NCBI GenBank assembly: GCA_001275005.1
Contig: JWZX01000517.1
Span: 1-18,343 of the forward strand
Direction of reading: 5' to 3'
Length of the DNA: 18,343 nt
From: Chrysochromulina tobinii
Lineage: Eukaryota > Haptophyta > Prymnesiales > Chrysochromulinaceae
Below, piece after piece: positions 1 through 12,800 of the stretch (the first letter of the stretch is position 1; each line of letters opens with the position of its first letter). Under the pieces are notes generated by a model. It made no database searches. It was not told where the DNA came from and was given only the letters and a program-made list of their open reading frames with translations. The translations under genes and the position numbers were made by a program.

Positions 1-1
1 G

Positions 2-190
2 AGTGGCGAACGCCCCCTCAGCGCCGCCCGTGTCGCTCACCCAGTTGGCGAGCGCCGCCGATCGCGCCGCGGCCGAACGGGACCACGCGACCACCTCGCC
101 CTCGGCGCTTCGCACCCTCACGTCGCCGTCGTCGACGTCGCCGCCGATGACATCGCCGCCGCCGACGTCGCCGTCCCGACGACGCTTCAT
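2..190 (-). CDS. Partial N-terminus of a possible SKP1/BTB-like protein
   Basis: The minus strand has an ATG at 190-188 followed by 63 open codons that run off the left edge, so only the N-terminus is present. Residues 1-24 are an Arg-rich start followed by Gly/Asp/Val repeats (GDV units). Residues 24-63 read VRVRSAEGEVVAWSRSAAARS, then ALANWVSDTGGAEGAFAT. This resembles the opening of SKP1/BTB-POZ folds: a beta-strand with an S-x-(D/E)-G-E turn, then 'a..S..l..w' before an acidic loop. Known SKP1 proteins are adaptors of SCF ubiquitin ligases, and other BTB proteins are scaffolds or CUL3 adaptors. The frame stays open for some distance upstream of 190 but I found no earlier ATG up to about base 300. 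The plus-strand frame over the same bases is Pro/Ser/Thr low complexity and looks like a shadow. Assignment is by eye and weak; that a minus-strand gene starts here is more likely than its identity. Confidence 0.4.
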   Translation of the reverse strand, partial: MKRRRDGDVGGGDVIGGDVDDGDVRVRSAEGEVVAWSRSAAARSAALANWVSDTGGAEGAFAT

Positions 191-724
191 GGAGGCAGCA
201 CGACTTCCTGATTTGGCGGCAAGACTTCGGAAAATGAATTTCGCACCCCGGTTGACGGGCAGGGTACATGTAGGCTCGGTCGATCTCAGCAGGCCGTTCG
301 GACTTCCGCTCATCGGTTGGGGACGCCACCGTTCTGCGAGAGGCGGGCAGGGTCGTCAGAGGTGGACGCGCGGCGATCCTATTAAAGCTTTGCACCCCAC
401 GCACAGGCGAGGATGAATGTCAATCGAATCGAATGAATGATTTTCGCATCAGTCCCCGTCGTCATCGCACGACATGGCTCATGCAATGTACAACTTTCAC
501 CGTTTCACGACGCTGCATACAGACGCGACGCGACGCGCGCTACGTGTGTAACACACGGAACTTGGAAGTCGCACGATGCCTCAACAATCAGTGACACACA
601 GCTGTAGTCTGGCGCCGGCGGGGTGGGAGGCGGAGTTCTCTACTCGGTCTCGGACGCGCTCAGCGGAAGGGAGCGCCTCGCAGTCCATGATGAGAGTCGA
701 CACTCGAGTCGCGCGAGCTTGCGC
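191..724. other. Intergenic region: 3' flank of the HECT gene and upstream region of the left partial gene
   Basis: These 534 bases lie between two minus-strand genes, so they should hold the 3' untranslated region of the giant ligase and the promoter of the left partial gene. Short frames cross it on both strands, but they are Arg/Ser/Pro-rich and show no domain. I saw no canonical TATA box at a fixed distance from base 190; an A/T patch (ctattaaagcttt) near 378-390 is the only candidate. Slight tetramer/pentamer repetition (cgaatcgaatgaatga) occurs near 423-438, and a small perfect palindrome is at 543-557. No RNA gene was recognised. Confidence 0.6.
543..557. repeat. 7-bp inverted repeat around one base
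   Basis: CGTGTGT (543-549) and ACACACG (551-557) are perfect reverse complements separated by a single A. A one-base loop cannot form a good RNA hairpin, so if it is functional it would be a DNA-level site. It lies in the 3' flank of the HECT gene. A chance palindrome of alternating GT/AC is quite possible. Confidence 0.35.
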
Positions 725-3700
725 TCAGACCGCGACGGTCTCGTCGTCGCTCTCCTCGACATGGCGCTCGCGGTTTTCGCGCGCCGAGGTGGTCGTGTCG
801 ATGTCGATGTCCTGGCAGTTGGAGATGGCGTATAGGATCTTCTCGTACGTGATGGCCGCCGTCGAGTACGCGGGCAGCTCCATGGAGAAGAAGCACGTGT
901 GTGCCACGGGAAAGGAGGAGTCCGGCGACGAGGTGTGACGAGTGTGAAGCGTGAAGCGCACGTCACCCCACTCGCGCGCCGTCGCGGGCAGGCGCGTGCG
1001 CCCCCATACGAAGCGCAAGAAGAGCGCGCGCCGCTCGGGCGAGAACTTTTTCAGCGTCTGCCAAAAGTAGCGCACGTGGCGCTGTGCGGGCGAGACACCC
1101 ACACCGTACTTGGTCTTGGAGCGCAGCACTTCGATGTCAATGTCCTTGGATCCACATGCTAGCAGCTCGAGCTGGTCCCAGGTGAAGAGAGAAAGGATGC
1201 GCTGCGGCACGAGGCTCGAGAGGCCCTGCAGGATGGCGTCGCACTGCTGGCTCGCCTCGTGCAGCCGCGCCTGCTGCACCAAGTCGCAAAACTCGAGCCG
1301 ACCGTCGTAGGTGACCTCGAGGCCGGCGCCGCCCGGGAGCAATGCCACGTCAGAGCCGTCGGAGAGCTGCGTGACGAAGGTCTCGAAGATCACGTCCGAG
1401 AAGGTGCTCGCGTCGACGCCCTCATCGTCAATGTGGCGCAGCTTGTCGAGCGACTGCAAGCACATCGCGTCGAAGGCCTCCAAGTCGGATGCATCCATGG
1501 GCTGCGCCACAAGCTGCTTCCACACGACCGAAGGGAGCGAAAGAGCGAGCTGCGTCTCCTTTTGACGAAGCGCGAGCCCGAGCAGCTGCCCCACGAAGAA
1601 GAACCAGTCGATCTGCTGAGACGAGACCGCGGACGGGTTGGGAACGTACGCGTCGCGGTGGGCGCCCACCCCGTGCACGCCGTTCGGGCACCGAATGAAG
1701 AGCGGCAGCGCAGGCGATTGCAGCTCGGAACAAATGGACGCGATGGCCTCGCGGTACGGACCACCATGGTCGTCGGCGGCCTCGCCCACAAAGTTGCAAC
1801 GGAATGCCTTATCTTGACGGCAGAGCGCGCGCGGCTTGACGCGCCCGATCTGCGTGTGGAGCTGCACGAAGAGTGTGCCGACGCCCGAGCCCTCCGCATC
1901 CGCCCGCGGGCGTTGCTTCATCGCTTTGAATCTGTTGAGCAGGACGATCATCGCATCCGAGTCCGAGGTGGTGGACGAGAGCGCCTGCTCGAGCGCACCC
2001 GACTTGATCTCCGTAAGCACCGCGGCCCGGAGCTTGCAGATGCGCCCGCCGAGAGTCGAGTCGCCCTTGCGTGCGAGCCCGGTGTGCACGAGCGGCAGGT
2101 GACGAGCCAACAGCTGGTTGAACCGATGAAGCAGGGCCGCGCGGAAGGTGAGCTCGTTGGCCGCGTACGGCTCGAAGGCATTGCCCAGCTCCTTGGCCTG
2201 CTCGCCCACGGTCTGCAGCTGGCCGGGGCGTACGTTGAGCCCGCCGCCGTTGGTGACCTTCTCGATGAGGCCCACGAGCTTCGCGTCCATGGCGACGCCG
2301 CCCCACTCGGCGAAGATCTGCCAGTTGATCGTGGTTTGTTGCGAGGCACGGTACGCGAGGCGCACTGAGACGCGCGGGCACACGTTCCCGATCGGCTCGA
2401 GCAGCCACTTTGTGAGCGCGGACAGCTCGGCCACGTCGCTCATGAACGGCAGCGTCGAGGTCCACGGGGTTGGCGGTGGGACAGCCGGCCTGGGCCCACT
2501 TGCATTCAAGTGGGCATTCAAATCGGCCTCGTGCATGCACTCGCGCACCTGCACGAGGAGGTCGAGCATGCATTGGGACGCACATGGGAGGAGCGCGGCT
2601 CCCTCAAACTGCTGTTGCTTGATCAGCGAGTCATGCCAGGCGATCTGTTGCTCGAGTGCGACGAAGAGCGCATTGTCGAGCGGCGGCTCATCGAGTTGTA
2701 CCAAGGGCAGAGCCTTGAGGAGCAGCAGGCAGGCGCGCTCCTTGTGCGGCGCTCGCCCGTAGAGGAGGTAGCGCAACAGGTGGGCAAGCACCGGCGGCTT
2801 GGCGATGGCTGCGGGTGCATCGTCCACTAGAAGCTGGAGCAGATCCCACCCGAACTCAAAAGGGCTTTCCACCACCGTCACCTCATGCCAGACGCGCCAA
2901 CGGTGCGGCAGCGCGCGCACCTTCCAGCCCCAAGCGTGGTCCCGGTTCTGCGCGCAGTGGTATTTGAGATACACCACGCCCACGGGCACGCAGAGCACTT
3001 CGGTCGCCAGCACGTCCTCCGTGTCGAAGTTGAAGGCCTCCTGCGTCATCGCCACATCGAGGTAGATGGAGAGCGTCGCGCCACGCGAGAGCAACGAGCG
3101 AGCATCAAAGTGGAGCTGCATCATCGAGACGCCTGGGCAGGTGAGGGTGTAGGTGCGATCTCCCACCTCCGACGGGTGGTTGCTCTCGGCTTGCTGAACG
3201 GCTACGGCCGTACGCGCCAGGAAGCGAACGCATTCCTCGGCAAACATGTCGGGCAGCTCTCCAAACTTGGGCGCCGCGCGCAGCAGCACCTGGTCCGTGA
3301 CTAGGCTGGATGCCGCCACGCACGCCATGTTCAGAGCCTCGGAGCACACGTCGTCGTCGCACGGGTCGGCGACGCACGAGAGCTTGAGCAGACGCACGAG
3401 ATCGTGACGGAGGGGCTCGAGGCTCGCCAGCGTGAACGGCGACACGTCATCCGTGTCCGCATGATGGAGCCACTCCGTCTCGCAGAGGATCGTCAGCACT
3501 GCACGCCGGCAGTGCAGTACCGCCAGCGCCTGGTGCTGCGTGCAGGAGAACCGAGCGAGCGCGTCGACGCCACGCGAGCCAAGCGCCGGCACGAGCGCGC
3601 CAATACGACGCGTCGGTGGCTCGAGGGCGCGCTGCGGTAGGCGCGAGCGCAGCACGGCGCCGCTCTCGGTCGCGACCAGCACGTCGAAGGTGCGCGGGTA

Positions 3701-3803
3701 GAGCCCGTCTGAGCGCAGCTTGGAACGGTCTTGCCCCTCGCGCACGATGGTCCCCACGGCGCCATCGAGAGGGTCGGGCGTGTCTTGGGATGAGCCGCCG
3801 GAC

Positions 3804-3850
<47 letters not shown>

Positions 3851-6800
3851 CTCGCGCGGCGTGATGCGCACGCGCTCGCCCACCTGCAGGCGCCACGGCC
3901 GCCCCTCGAGCCCGTCGGCCAGAGCGTTGGAGCCGAGGGCAACGTGGTCGACCACACGCGAGAGCCCAAGGTCACCGGGGAAGAAGTCGGCAGCCGAGGC
4001 AGCCGAGGTGCAACTCGCATTCGACGCGTCGGCGGCGGAGCGGAGCTTTTTGGCGGCGGTGGTCGACGTGGACGAGCGCCACAGCCACTGGCGCCCCGCG
4101 GGGCGCGCGCTGCTTGCCGGTGAGCTGCCGGTGCTGCCGCCCGCGCCGGCGCTGCCGCTCGGTACGGCGCTTCCGCTCGGTACGGCGCTGCCCGTGACGG
4201 CCGCGTCGGAGGCTGCCGCTCTTGGCGCGAGAGGGCCATCAGCAGCGCGCCCCGAAGCGGGTCGCAGGCGCTGCGACGAGCGTGGGATCCACTCGGCCCA
4301 TTCGACCGCCCAGCCGCTCAGGCGCACGTGCACCGCATGCTCGCTCGCCTCGAGCACGCTTGCCTCGTGCCAGAGGGACGGATCTGACTCGTCGTTCAAA
4401 TCGAGCACGCTGCCCACTTGTAGCAGTCCCCCAAACGCCGAGCTTTGGGCGCCCCCGCGGCTACCCGAGGGGCTGGCGGTCGCGGCGGCGTTGGCGTTGG
4501 CGGCGGCGTTGGCGTTGGCGGCGGCGGCGTTGGCGGCGGCGACGGCGGCCTCGGGCATGGTTCCTCCGTCGAGGAGCCAGTCAGCGGCGCGCTGCAGGTC
4601 GTTGCCCTCACGACGCAGGGCGTAGACGCACAGCTCACTGGGGAATCCCATCGCCTCGAGCGAGCCGACGAGCGCCGTCACCTGCTTCTCGGCCTCGGTC
4701 ACTCCCGATGAGGCATCCCCCACACGTAGCAGCCGTCGAGCAGCCGCTAGCACGTCGCCGTCGCACCCGTCGAGTGCCTGCTCCTCCGCCCCAGGGCTGG
4801 GCGGCAGTCCGAGCCCGTAGAGCTCTAGCAGGTAGTCATCGCGGCTCAGGCCAGGAGAGAGGCGAACACCAAGACGTAGCAGCGGCTGCAGCTCGTCCAT
4901 ACGCTCCTCGAGCAGCCCGCGCAGCACCTTGGCCGACGGCAGCGCCTCGAGCAGGGTGGTATCGAGGCGGAGCGCGAGCGTCTCCGCGTGCGCTAACTGA
5001 CTCCGCGGCGCGCCGCTGGGCGGCATGAGCATCGGGATCGTGGTCGTGCCGATCTCGACGAGACGAGGCAGCAGGCCCACACGCAGCAGCGAGTGCGCCA
5101 CGCGAGCCGCGGTGCTACCGGTAAGGAGGGCGTGGATCACTTTGCATGCACGGCTCTGGAGCATCGCGATCACCGGGCAGCGCTCGCACGACTGCGCGCC
5201 GAGCTGGGCGAGCGGCGCGCGAGCCTGCAGCGGGGGCGGCAGCAGCGTACCCAGTGCGCTCATCAGAGGGTCGAGGCGCATGTGCTCCACACTTGGCTCA
5301 ATCTCTGGCACGGGCTGCAGCTCGCTCAACTCGACCGACTGTGCGAAGGTGTGCGGCTGCGAAGGCGAGCCGTCAGGCGGCGTCGCGTCGCTGATCAGCA
5401 CAGCCGTCTGGTCGTCGACGGAGAGCACAGCGGCGGGTGGGCCACGCAGCCGGCAGAGAGCGCGTGCCCCTGGCTGGATCGAGTCGATGTGGCCGCCCGC
5501 CACGCTGAGCGCGCCAAGCACGAGCCAGCAGAGCTCCGCGCTCGGCGGCAGTGCCGGTAAGTTTACCTGCATACCGGCACGCGCCACCGCCTCGCGCGCC
5601 TCGCTCGCTCGGTGTTGGGCCTTCTCCAAGGCCGCCTTGGCACTCGCCGTGGCAGCCGAGTCAAATGTTGCGTCAGACGTCTGAGCCTCGTCGTACGCGG
5701 CCTGCGCGGCCTGCTCGGCGCGCTCCATCTCCTCGAGGGCCCCCTCGTGGCCCCTCACCAAGTCAGCCTCGCTCGCGCGCCGCAGCCTCGGCCCCGTTTC
5801 AGAGCGGAGGGAATGGACGAGTTCCTCGGCGCGTCCTATGGTCGCTTCGAGGGCGCTCCCCACCGAGCGCGCCCACTCGCCCCCTGAGGCCGAGCGTTGG
5901 AGGAGCCGGAGCATCGCGATCATCTCCGTGGCAATAGGGCTGTCTGGCGAGCCCTGTCGTCGCACGAGCATCCGACCCGAAGCCGGCGCGGCGTCACACT
6001 CCTCTCGCGGCGGACTCCCTCCCCCATCTGCACCCTGCGCTTCTCCCCGCGCCGTCTCGAGCGCCAGCGTAGCGTCCGACCGCGTCGTCTCGAGCGCCAG
6101 CGCAGCTTCCTCCCGCGTTGGCATGCCCTCCTGGGCAGCGACCTCCGTATCGCGAATCTGTGAACGTTCACACTCCGCATCGCGAATGAGCGCCATCACC
6201 TGCTCGCGCTGCTCCGAAGACACCCCAGCGGCGCCAGGCGGAGCGGACAGCCCAGCGGAGGAGGACAGCCCAGCGGCGCGAGGCGGAGCGTCTTCCTCTA
6301 CCTCTCCGTCGACAACCTCGAGCTCCACCTCTCCCGCGCTCACGCACAGGGCTACGAGCGGCTCGTCGCCGAGTACTTCGCGCCCAATCGCCTCGAGCAG
6401 CAGCACAATGAGCCGTGGTGCCTCGGGCAACCGAACGTCAACGGCCAGGGTCGCGCTTGCGGCGACGCTCTGCGAGAAGGTGCTCGCCGCGACGCTTTGA
6501 GGGAAGGCCTCACACACCGCTTGCTCGCACAGGGCTCCGTGCGCCGACGGAGTGAGTACGGGCATCACGGCACGCAGCAGGCGCGCGGCACTACACGAGA
6601 GACTCAGATTGCAATCTCGAAGCAATTGGAGTAGCAGTGGTAGCCATGTTTCGCCGAGCGCGCGGCACACAGCTATTGAGGCGGAGATGCTGTGAAGCAT
6701 CGAGAGGACGGATGAGAGCACACGCGCCGTCTTGGAGGATTGGCGCTGTGATGGGCGCTGCTGCTGCCGGTGGGCCACCGACCGCAAGAGTGCCTGCGCC

Positions 6801-9800
6801 GCCGCCGCCGCCCGCTCCTGTTCCTTCTTGAGGAGGGGGTGCGTGATGGCATCGGTGTCGGCGCCGTCATGAGCGGCGCGCAGCCGGTCTGGCTTGGGCT
6901 GGGGCAGCGCGAGCACGGTGGCTACTTCGAGTCGCATGGACTCGAGAAGCCCTTGCTGGAACGGTGTGAGGGGATGATCGACTTTCCGATGGGAGAAGGC
7001 GAAAAGGAGCAGTTGCCGAAAGACGCGTCGACACACGGGGCGCACACGTCCGGTGGCCAATTGCATGTGCGTGAGCATCGGGAGTAGACCAGCCGCATCG
7101 AGCAGTTCGAGGTCGCCGCGCTGGAATCGCAGCAGGAAGACATTGAGCAAGATGAGTACCGTCTCCTCTGCCGCCTGTACCGACGGCGGCGGGAGCAGCG
7201 GCGGGAGCGGCGGCGAGGACGCGTCCACCGCCGACGCGGAGGCGGCAGTCCTGCCATCCAGCCGCATGCCACCCACCGAAGGCGGATGGTCATTCGTGTC
7301 GGCTGGTAGCCGATCCGGATGGTAGCCGAGCTTCCGATAGTAGCCGAGCCCATGCTCGCCTCTCTTGTAGGTGTACCCGTTGCGAGAGCCTGCGAATGCC
7401 TCCGACTTGACAAAGTTCGGGGCGGTGACTGTGACACGCGGCATGGCCACCTGCATGGGCTGCATCGTGCCCGGCTGCACGATTCCCACTTCCGTTGCCG
7501 ACTCGGCGCACGTAGACGCGGCTCGCGCGGCGGCTTGGGTGGCGGCGAGCGCAATGAGCGAGGCAGTGAGCTGGCGGGCAATGAGAGAGAAGAGGCGTGT
7601 AATGCTTTCCCCAAGCTGGTACCACGTGGCCGCCGAGCAGCCGCGGCAGCCGTACAGGAACTGGCAGCGCAGCAGACTCGACTTATCACTCGTCTGCATC
7701 GTGCGAAGCGCTCGCGCAATCATGGGCAGCACGTGCCGCTGCACCGAGGCCGACGGGGCCGCGTCAAGGAGCCGCATGAACCCTTCGAGCGCGGCGGCAC
7801 GGTTGGAAGCGCGCCTCTGGCGCTTCTGCAGCAGCGCGGGGCGCAGCGCGCTCGGCACGCGCGAGCCACGCCACATGGCTGCCGACGCGGTGGCCGCCGC
7901 CTCCGCGTCGGCCTGCGGTGCAGAGGACGAGGAGGCGTCATCCTCGGTGAGCCAAGCGGCGGGCGGGACAGCGGGCGGGGTGGCGGGCGGCTCGGAGAGC
8001 GCTGTCCCGGGCGGTTCGGGGGGCGCTGTCCCGGGCGGTTCGGGGGGCGCTGTCCCGGGCGGTTCGGGGAGCGGCAGCTTTTCGAGCTCGTCCGCGTGCG
8101 CGTGCTCTTCGGGCGACAGAGGCTCGCCCTGTAAGAGGATGGCCGCGTACTTGGCGCCGAGTGAGGCGAGCGCCTTCTGGCAGTCGACGAGGAGAGGGAG
8201 CGTGGGGGAGAGCGAGGGCTCATACGCATGCACACTGATGCGATAGCCCCATCGTGGCCGATTCGGCAGCTTGCGCGACGCAGGGCACCCAACCATTTTG
8301 TACCGGAATGTGATCCGGCCGGCCGGCAGCACGAGCGGGCGCGAGGGCCACTTGCTCGGCGGCCCACTGAACGTGTGCGCCAGCTTCGAGTCGATGAGCA
8401 CGTCGAGCCATGCCTCTGTCTCCACGGTCGAGCATCGCTTGTCGAAGGCGAGCCAGACGCACGGTGCGTGGCTCACATGAGCCCAGCTGCCACAACTGCC
8501 ACCGTCTCGAGAGCAGCTACCGCTGCTGCTGCTCGTCTCGAGCTCGCTCGGGAGCACTTCTTGTGTCGACTCGATCGTCCAGTCGGCCGAGTACGAGGGC
8601 TTGTAAGGATGGTCGCCCGACTCAATCACTTTGAGCAGCGGGCCGAGGTGGTACTCCTCGGTCAGGTCGGCGAGCGGATCATCATGGCTGGGTGCCACCT
8701 CGTACAGACTCGCGAGCAGCGGCGTGATCGAGGGAAGCAGCTTGGCGGCAAAGGCCTTGGAGCATGCATCAGGCCCGAGCAGCATCAGGCCCGAGCAGAG
8801 CATCGGGAGCAACCCAAGCACTGAGTGGCGCAGCTGCGCGTCCGGAGGCAGCAGCGCCACCGGCTCCGAACTCGAGTCCGCACTCGAGCCAATCGTGGAT
8901 GGGCCTGCGGCTTCGGCGTTCGCCAGTGCATCATCCGCCGTGTTGGACGAGCCGGGCGCGTCGGGCGCCGCCGCGGCGGTGCTCTCGGCAGCAGCGCTCA
9001 CGACGGCGGCGCGCGGCGGGACCTTTGCCTGTTGGAGCAGCTGATCGGCCATCTGAAGCAGCAGGGTGACGCATCGGACGAGCGCGCGCGCCGTCGAATC
9101 ATCTGCTTTGGTGCACAGGGGCACCTTGGAGAGCATCTCCCAAAACAGAGCACTCACGAGCCCAAAGAGCGCTGAGCGGCCCCAGCGACGCCGGCCCGTG
9201 AGGAGCGCCCCTGAGGCCGCGGCCATAGCTCCCAAGGCCTCCAGCTCGTTCTCAAGCAGATGTCGTAGCAGCAGCTCGAGCAGCTCGAGACCCCTCGAGA
9301 GCTCCGCGGGCGTGGGGGGCGCGATGAGCTCGTCTACATCAGGCTCCTGCCCGAAGCTCGCCATGAGCACCTCAGTCAGGATCAATTGGGGCAGCGGCGG
9401 CGGCGGCAGCCGCTCGGCCACGGAGCCATCGGTCTCGCCCCCGATCTCGCCCCCGATCTCGTCCGGCGACGCCGTGCCGCTGCCGTCGTCGAGTCTGCTG
9501 CGAAGTGCGTCGCTGCTGAGCATGCCGCTGCCGTCGTCGAGTCCAAAGCTGAGCGGCTCTCGATCTCGATCTCGATCTCGGCCGAAGCTGAGCAGCTCGG
9601 GCAGATCTCGATCTCGATCTCGATCGGCCTGCTCGGTCGGCTCGGTCGGCATCAGCGGCGTCTCCGAAAATTCGAGATGATCGCCCTCGCCAGCGCCCAG
9701 CCCGGCGCGCAGCCCGCCACGACCGCCTGGCTCCGTGGAAGTCGGCCCGCGCGTGAGCAGCTGAAGCAGCAGCTCGCGGCGCCCCTTGGCGCTCGGAAAG

Positions 9801-12800
9801 AAGACGCGCCGCCCGACCTGAAGCACCGCGATCGCCTCGGCCGTCGTGGCCTCGCCTACAGCGGAGTCGTCCGCCGGGTCCGTAAAGTGCAGCCCCGCAG
9901 TCGCGACATGCAGCAGCAGCCGGCGTACGCGGCGCACATAGTCCGCCATCGTGGGCGGCGCGTCCGCGCCCGCCTTGGATGGCGGCGCACTCTGCAGGAA
10001 AGCTTTGCCATCCCAACCCAGATCCAAGGCCTTCTGCCTCTCATTCCGACGCACGTAGTACTGGATCCACTCGAATCGGCGCATCCGATCCTCGGGCGAC
10101 TCGTCCATTGCCTCGTCCATCGCCTCGTTGAGCCCCACAGCAGCGCCCGCGGCGGCGCTCAACGGGCTGTAGCCTTCAGCCTCAGCGTGCGGATCCGCCG
10201 CCGCGGCGGCCGGGCCAGCCTCGTCCGCGTCGACCGCTTCGTTGGTGTCGACCGCTGAGCTGCTGCTGGCCGCAGCGGCCGGGGGCGTCGGCGCGAGCGT
10301 CGGCAGCTGTGCCCGATCGAGCCCGAGGTCCTCAGCGCGCGCGTGCGCGAGCGACGCCGCGAGCGCCGCCTCCAGCTCGCGTCCGCGTCCGTCGGGCGTC
10401 GTCGCGAGCGTGTCGCCGACAGGCGGCGGCGCTGCTGGCGGCGGCGGCGCTTCGAGACTTTGGAGCCCCTCCTCTCCATCGGCCGCCGCCGCTTCCCCGG
10501 CCGCCGCCACCTTGCCGGCCGCCGTCTCGCTGGTCGCCGACGCCCTCTTAGCCGCCGACGCCGCCGCCTTGTCGGCCACCGCCTTCTCAGCCGCAGCGCG
10601 AGCGGCGATTCCAGTTCCAGTTGGCGGCTCGTTGGCGGGCGGCTTGTCAGGGGCCGGCTCGGGCGCATCTCGCGCCTCGAGATCGAGCCCGAGCTCCGGC
10701 AGCGAGAGGCGCATCAAGGAGACATAGTGCAAGTGCACCTTGAGAAGGCGCAGGAGACCGAGCGCTGCGTAGAGCGCTGCGGTGTCGGCGACGCTCTGGA
10801 GGCTGCCGAGGCTGCTGAGCCTGACGATGTGCTCGAGCACGATCACGCACGTCTCGAGCAGCAGCCGGAGCGTCTCGGGCGCCACGTCCAGGCAGAGCGG
10901 CACCGAGAGCTGTAGGTTGGGCAGCGGCTCCGGCTCCTCGGCCACCATGGCGACGGCGCTCGCGATCTCATCAGGAGGTGGCTCGTTCATCAGCGAGGTG
11001 TAGTCGTGCTCCCACGGACCCACTCCCCACACCGTCGAGGCAGCCGCCTGTGCGAGGAGCGCCGTCAGCACGGCCGCGGCCGCAGGCGCCTCCACATAAC
11101 CACTCGAGAGGAGTGCACCGCGCGTCGCGCAGTCGGCGCGCGGGTGAATGCCAAGGGACGGGTGCGTTGTGACTCCGCCGAGGGAGCTCGATGCACAGAG
11201 CACGAGACCCCGCTGAAGCAGCACCTCGTGGCACTGTGTCTCGAGCTCCCGCAACCCGCCGACCAGCTCGCAGACTGCGGGCGGCTCGAGCGGCGCACGG
11301 CGCGCGGCGCTAGACTTGGCGAGTGATCCGGTGCGAGGTGGTGCAACGCTTCCTGCGGCGCCCAGGATGGCGCCGAGCGCCTTCAAGTGGTCGTACAGGG
11401 TGCCACGCACGAGGGCGATCCGCAGCAGCGCGTGAAGTGCCTCCGACGGCACGCTCTCCGTTTGCTGTGGAGCGTCGCTCGCGGGCAGCGTGGTGCCGCC
11501 ATTCGGCGTGCCACCGCCGCCGCCGCCGCCGGACGCCTCGTTGGCAAAGGAGGAGGGCAAGAGCGTTGGTGTAGATGGCGCCGAAGGCTTGGGCAGCGGT
11601 GTCAGGGGTGTGAGCGCGGCCGCGGTGATGCTCGACACAGCGCCCGACATGGCCACCCCAGACTGCTCGGCGGCGCCGATGGGCGTCCTCGGCGGCAGCA
11701 TGGCCGTCGCCGGCGACGGCGGAAGCGCCCGACGTGTGCTGCCGCCGATGCCGCCCGGCACGGCGCTCGGCCACGACACACTACCAACGCCCTGCACGGC
11801 GCTCGTCGCGATCGGCTCGTCGATCGGCTCGTCCGGTGCGGCGGTGGCCAGCTTGATGAGTTTCGTCTGCAGCCGGCACAGCGCGCTCTCGAACCCTACC
11901 GCCGACGGGTGCTCGAGGAGTTGCAGAGGCTTGAGTGTCATCAGCACGACCTTGCATCGTCCGAGGTGGGAGCGCGTGTGGAACCACTTGGTGTAGCTCG
12001 TCGTCAGCCGCGGCTCCGAGTGACGCGCGAGCGAGTCGAGCGCACGCGCCACCGTCTTGCCCGATCGGAAGCCGCGCTTCTTCTCACGATCCGCCCGCTG
12101 CTGCGCGTACACCACCTCGTACGAGCGCGACGGTTCGGCCGCACGCTCGCGCTCTCGTACGAGCGCGAGGTGTACGAGCTGCAGCAGCCGCAGCCGGCGC
12201 TGCTGCAGGAGGCCGTAGCCGCGCCTCACCCCACCGTCGTCGGCCGCCTCGGGCAGCCGAGCCAGGAGCGCTTCACGAGCAGACTCGTGCTGCAGCAGTG
12301 CGCGGCGCGAGAGGCGCTCGGCGCTCGGAAGGAGTAGACCGCTCGAGAGCAGCTGAAGCTCCGAGCGACGCCCTGATGGCGACGGGACGGAGCCGACGAT
12401 GGGCAGCACGCGAGCTGGCACGCCGACCGGCGCGCTTGCGGAACCCGCGCCAGCTGCTGTGCCCACTGCCGTCGTCGCCAGTGCCGAGGCCGGCCCGTGA
12501 TCGTGCGTGGGCCGCTCAACAGCCACGTCTCCTCGGCCGATGTCTAGGCCGAGAGTGGCATTCATCACGGAATCCTCTGCGTCTTCGGCGTCCTCGGCGT
12601 CCTCCTCCTCAAACATGGCTTCCGGCTCGCCCTCCTCCTCATCGGCGTTTACGTCTGCCTCGCGGTCGGCAGCCTGCTCCTTGCGCGGATCTTTCCAGCT
12701 CGTGGTTCGCTCGTTGTGGTTGATGTAGAAGACGCGGCCGGATTTGCCATCGACGCGCTGTTCCCAGCCCATGGGCAACTCGACCGGTGGGCCGCCGTGC

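Noticed and set aside
3-416. 137-codon plus-strand frame at the left edge
   Set aside because: Begins with GTG at the window edge and is Pro/Ser/Thr then Arg-rich without a domain; the opposite strand gives a more protein-like sequence. A real C-terminus from outside the window cannot be fully excluded.
1259-2368. 369-codon plus-strand frame
   Set aside because: It lies fully antisense to the HECT domain and pre-HECT region. It is Arg/Glu/Leu/His-rich with no motif, as expected for a shadow in GC-rich DNA with strong third-position bias.
9386-10258. 290-codon plus-strand frame
   Set aside because: Antisense to low-complexity linker of the ligase; its apparent repeats mirror the CTCGAT arrays coding Arg-Asp on the real strand.
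11387-12337. 316-codon plus-strand frame
   Set aside because: Antisense to the N-terminal region of the HECT ligase, Arg-rich, no domain recognised.
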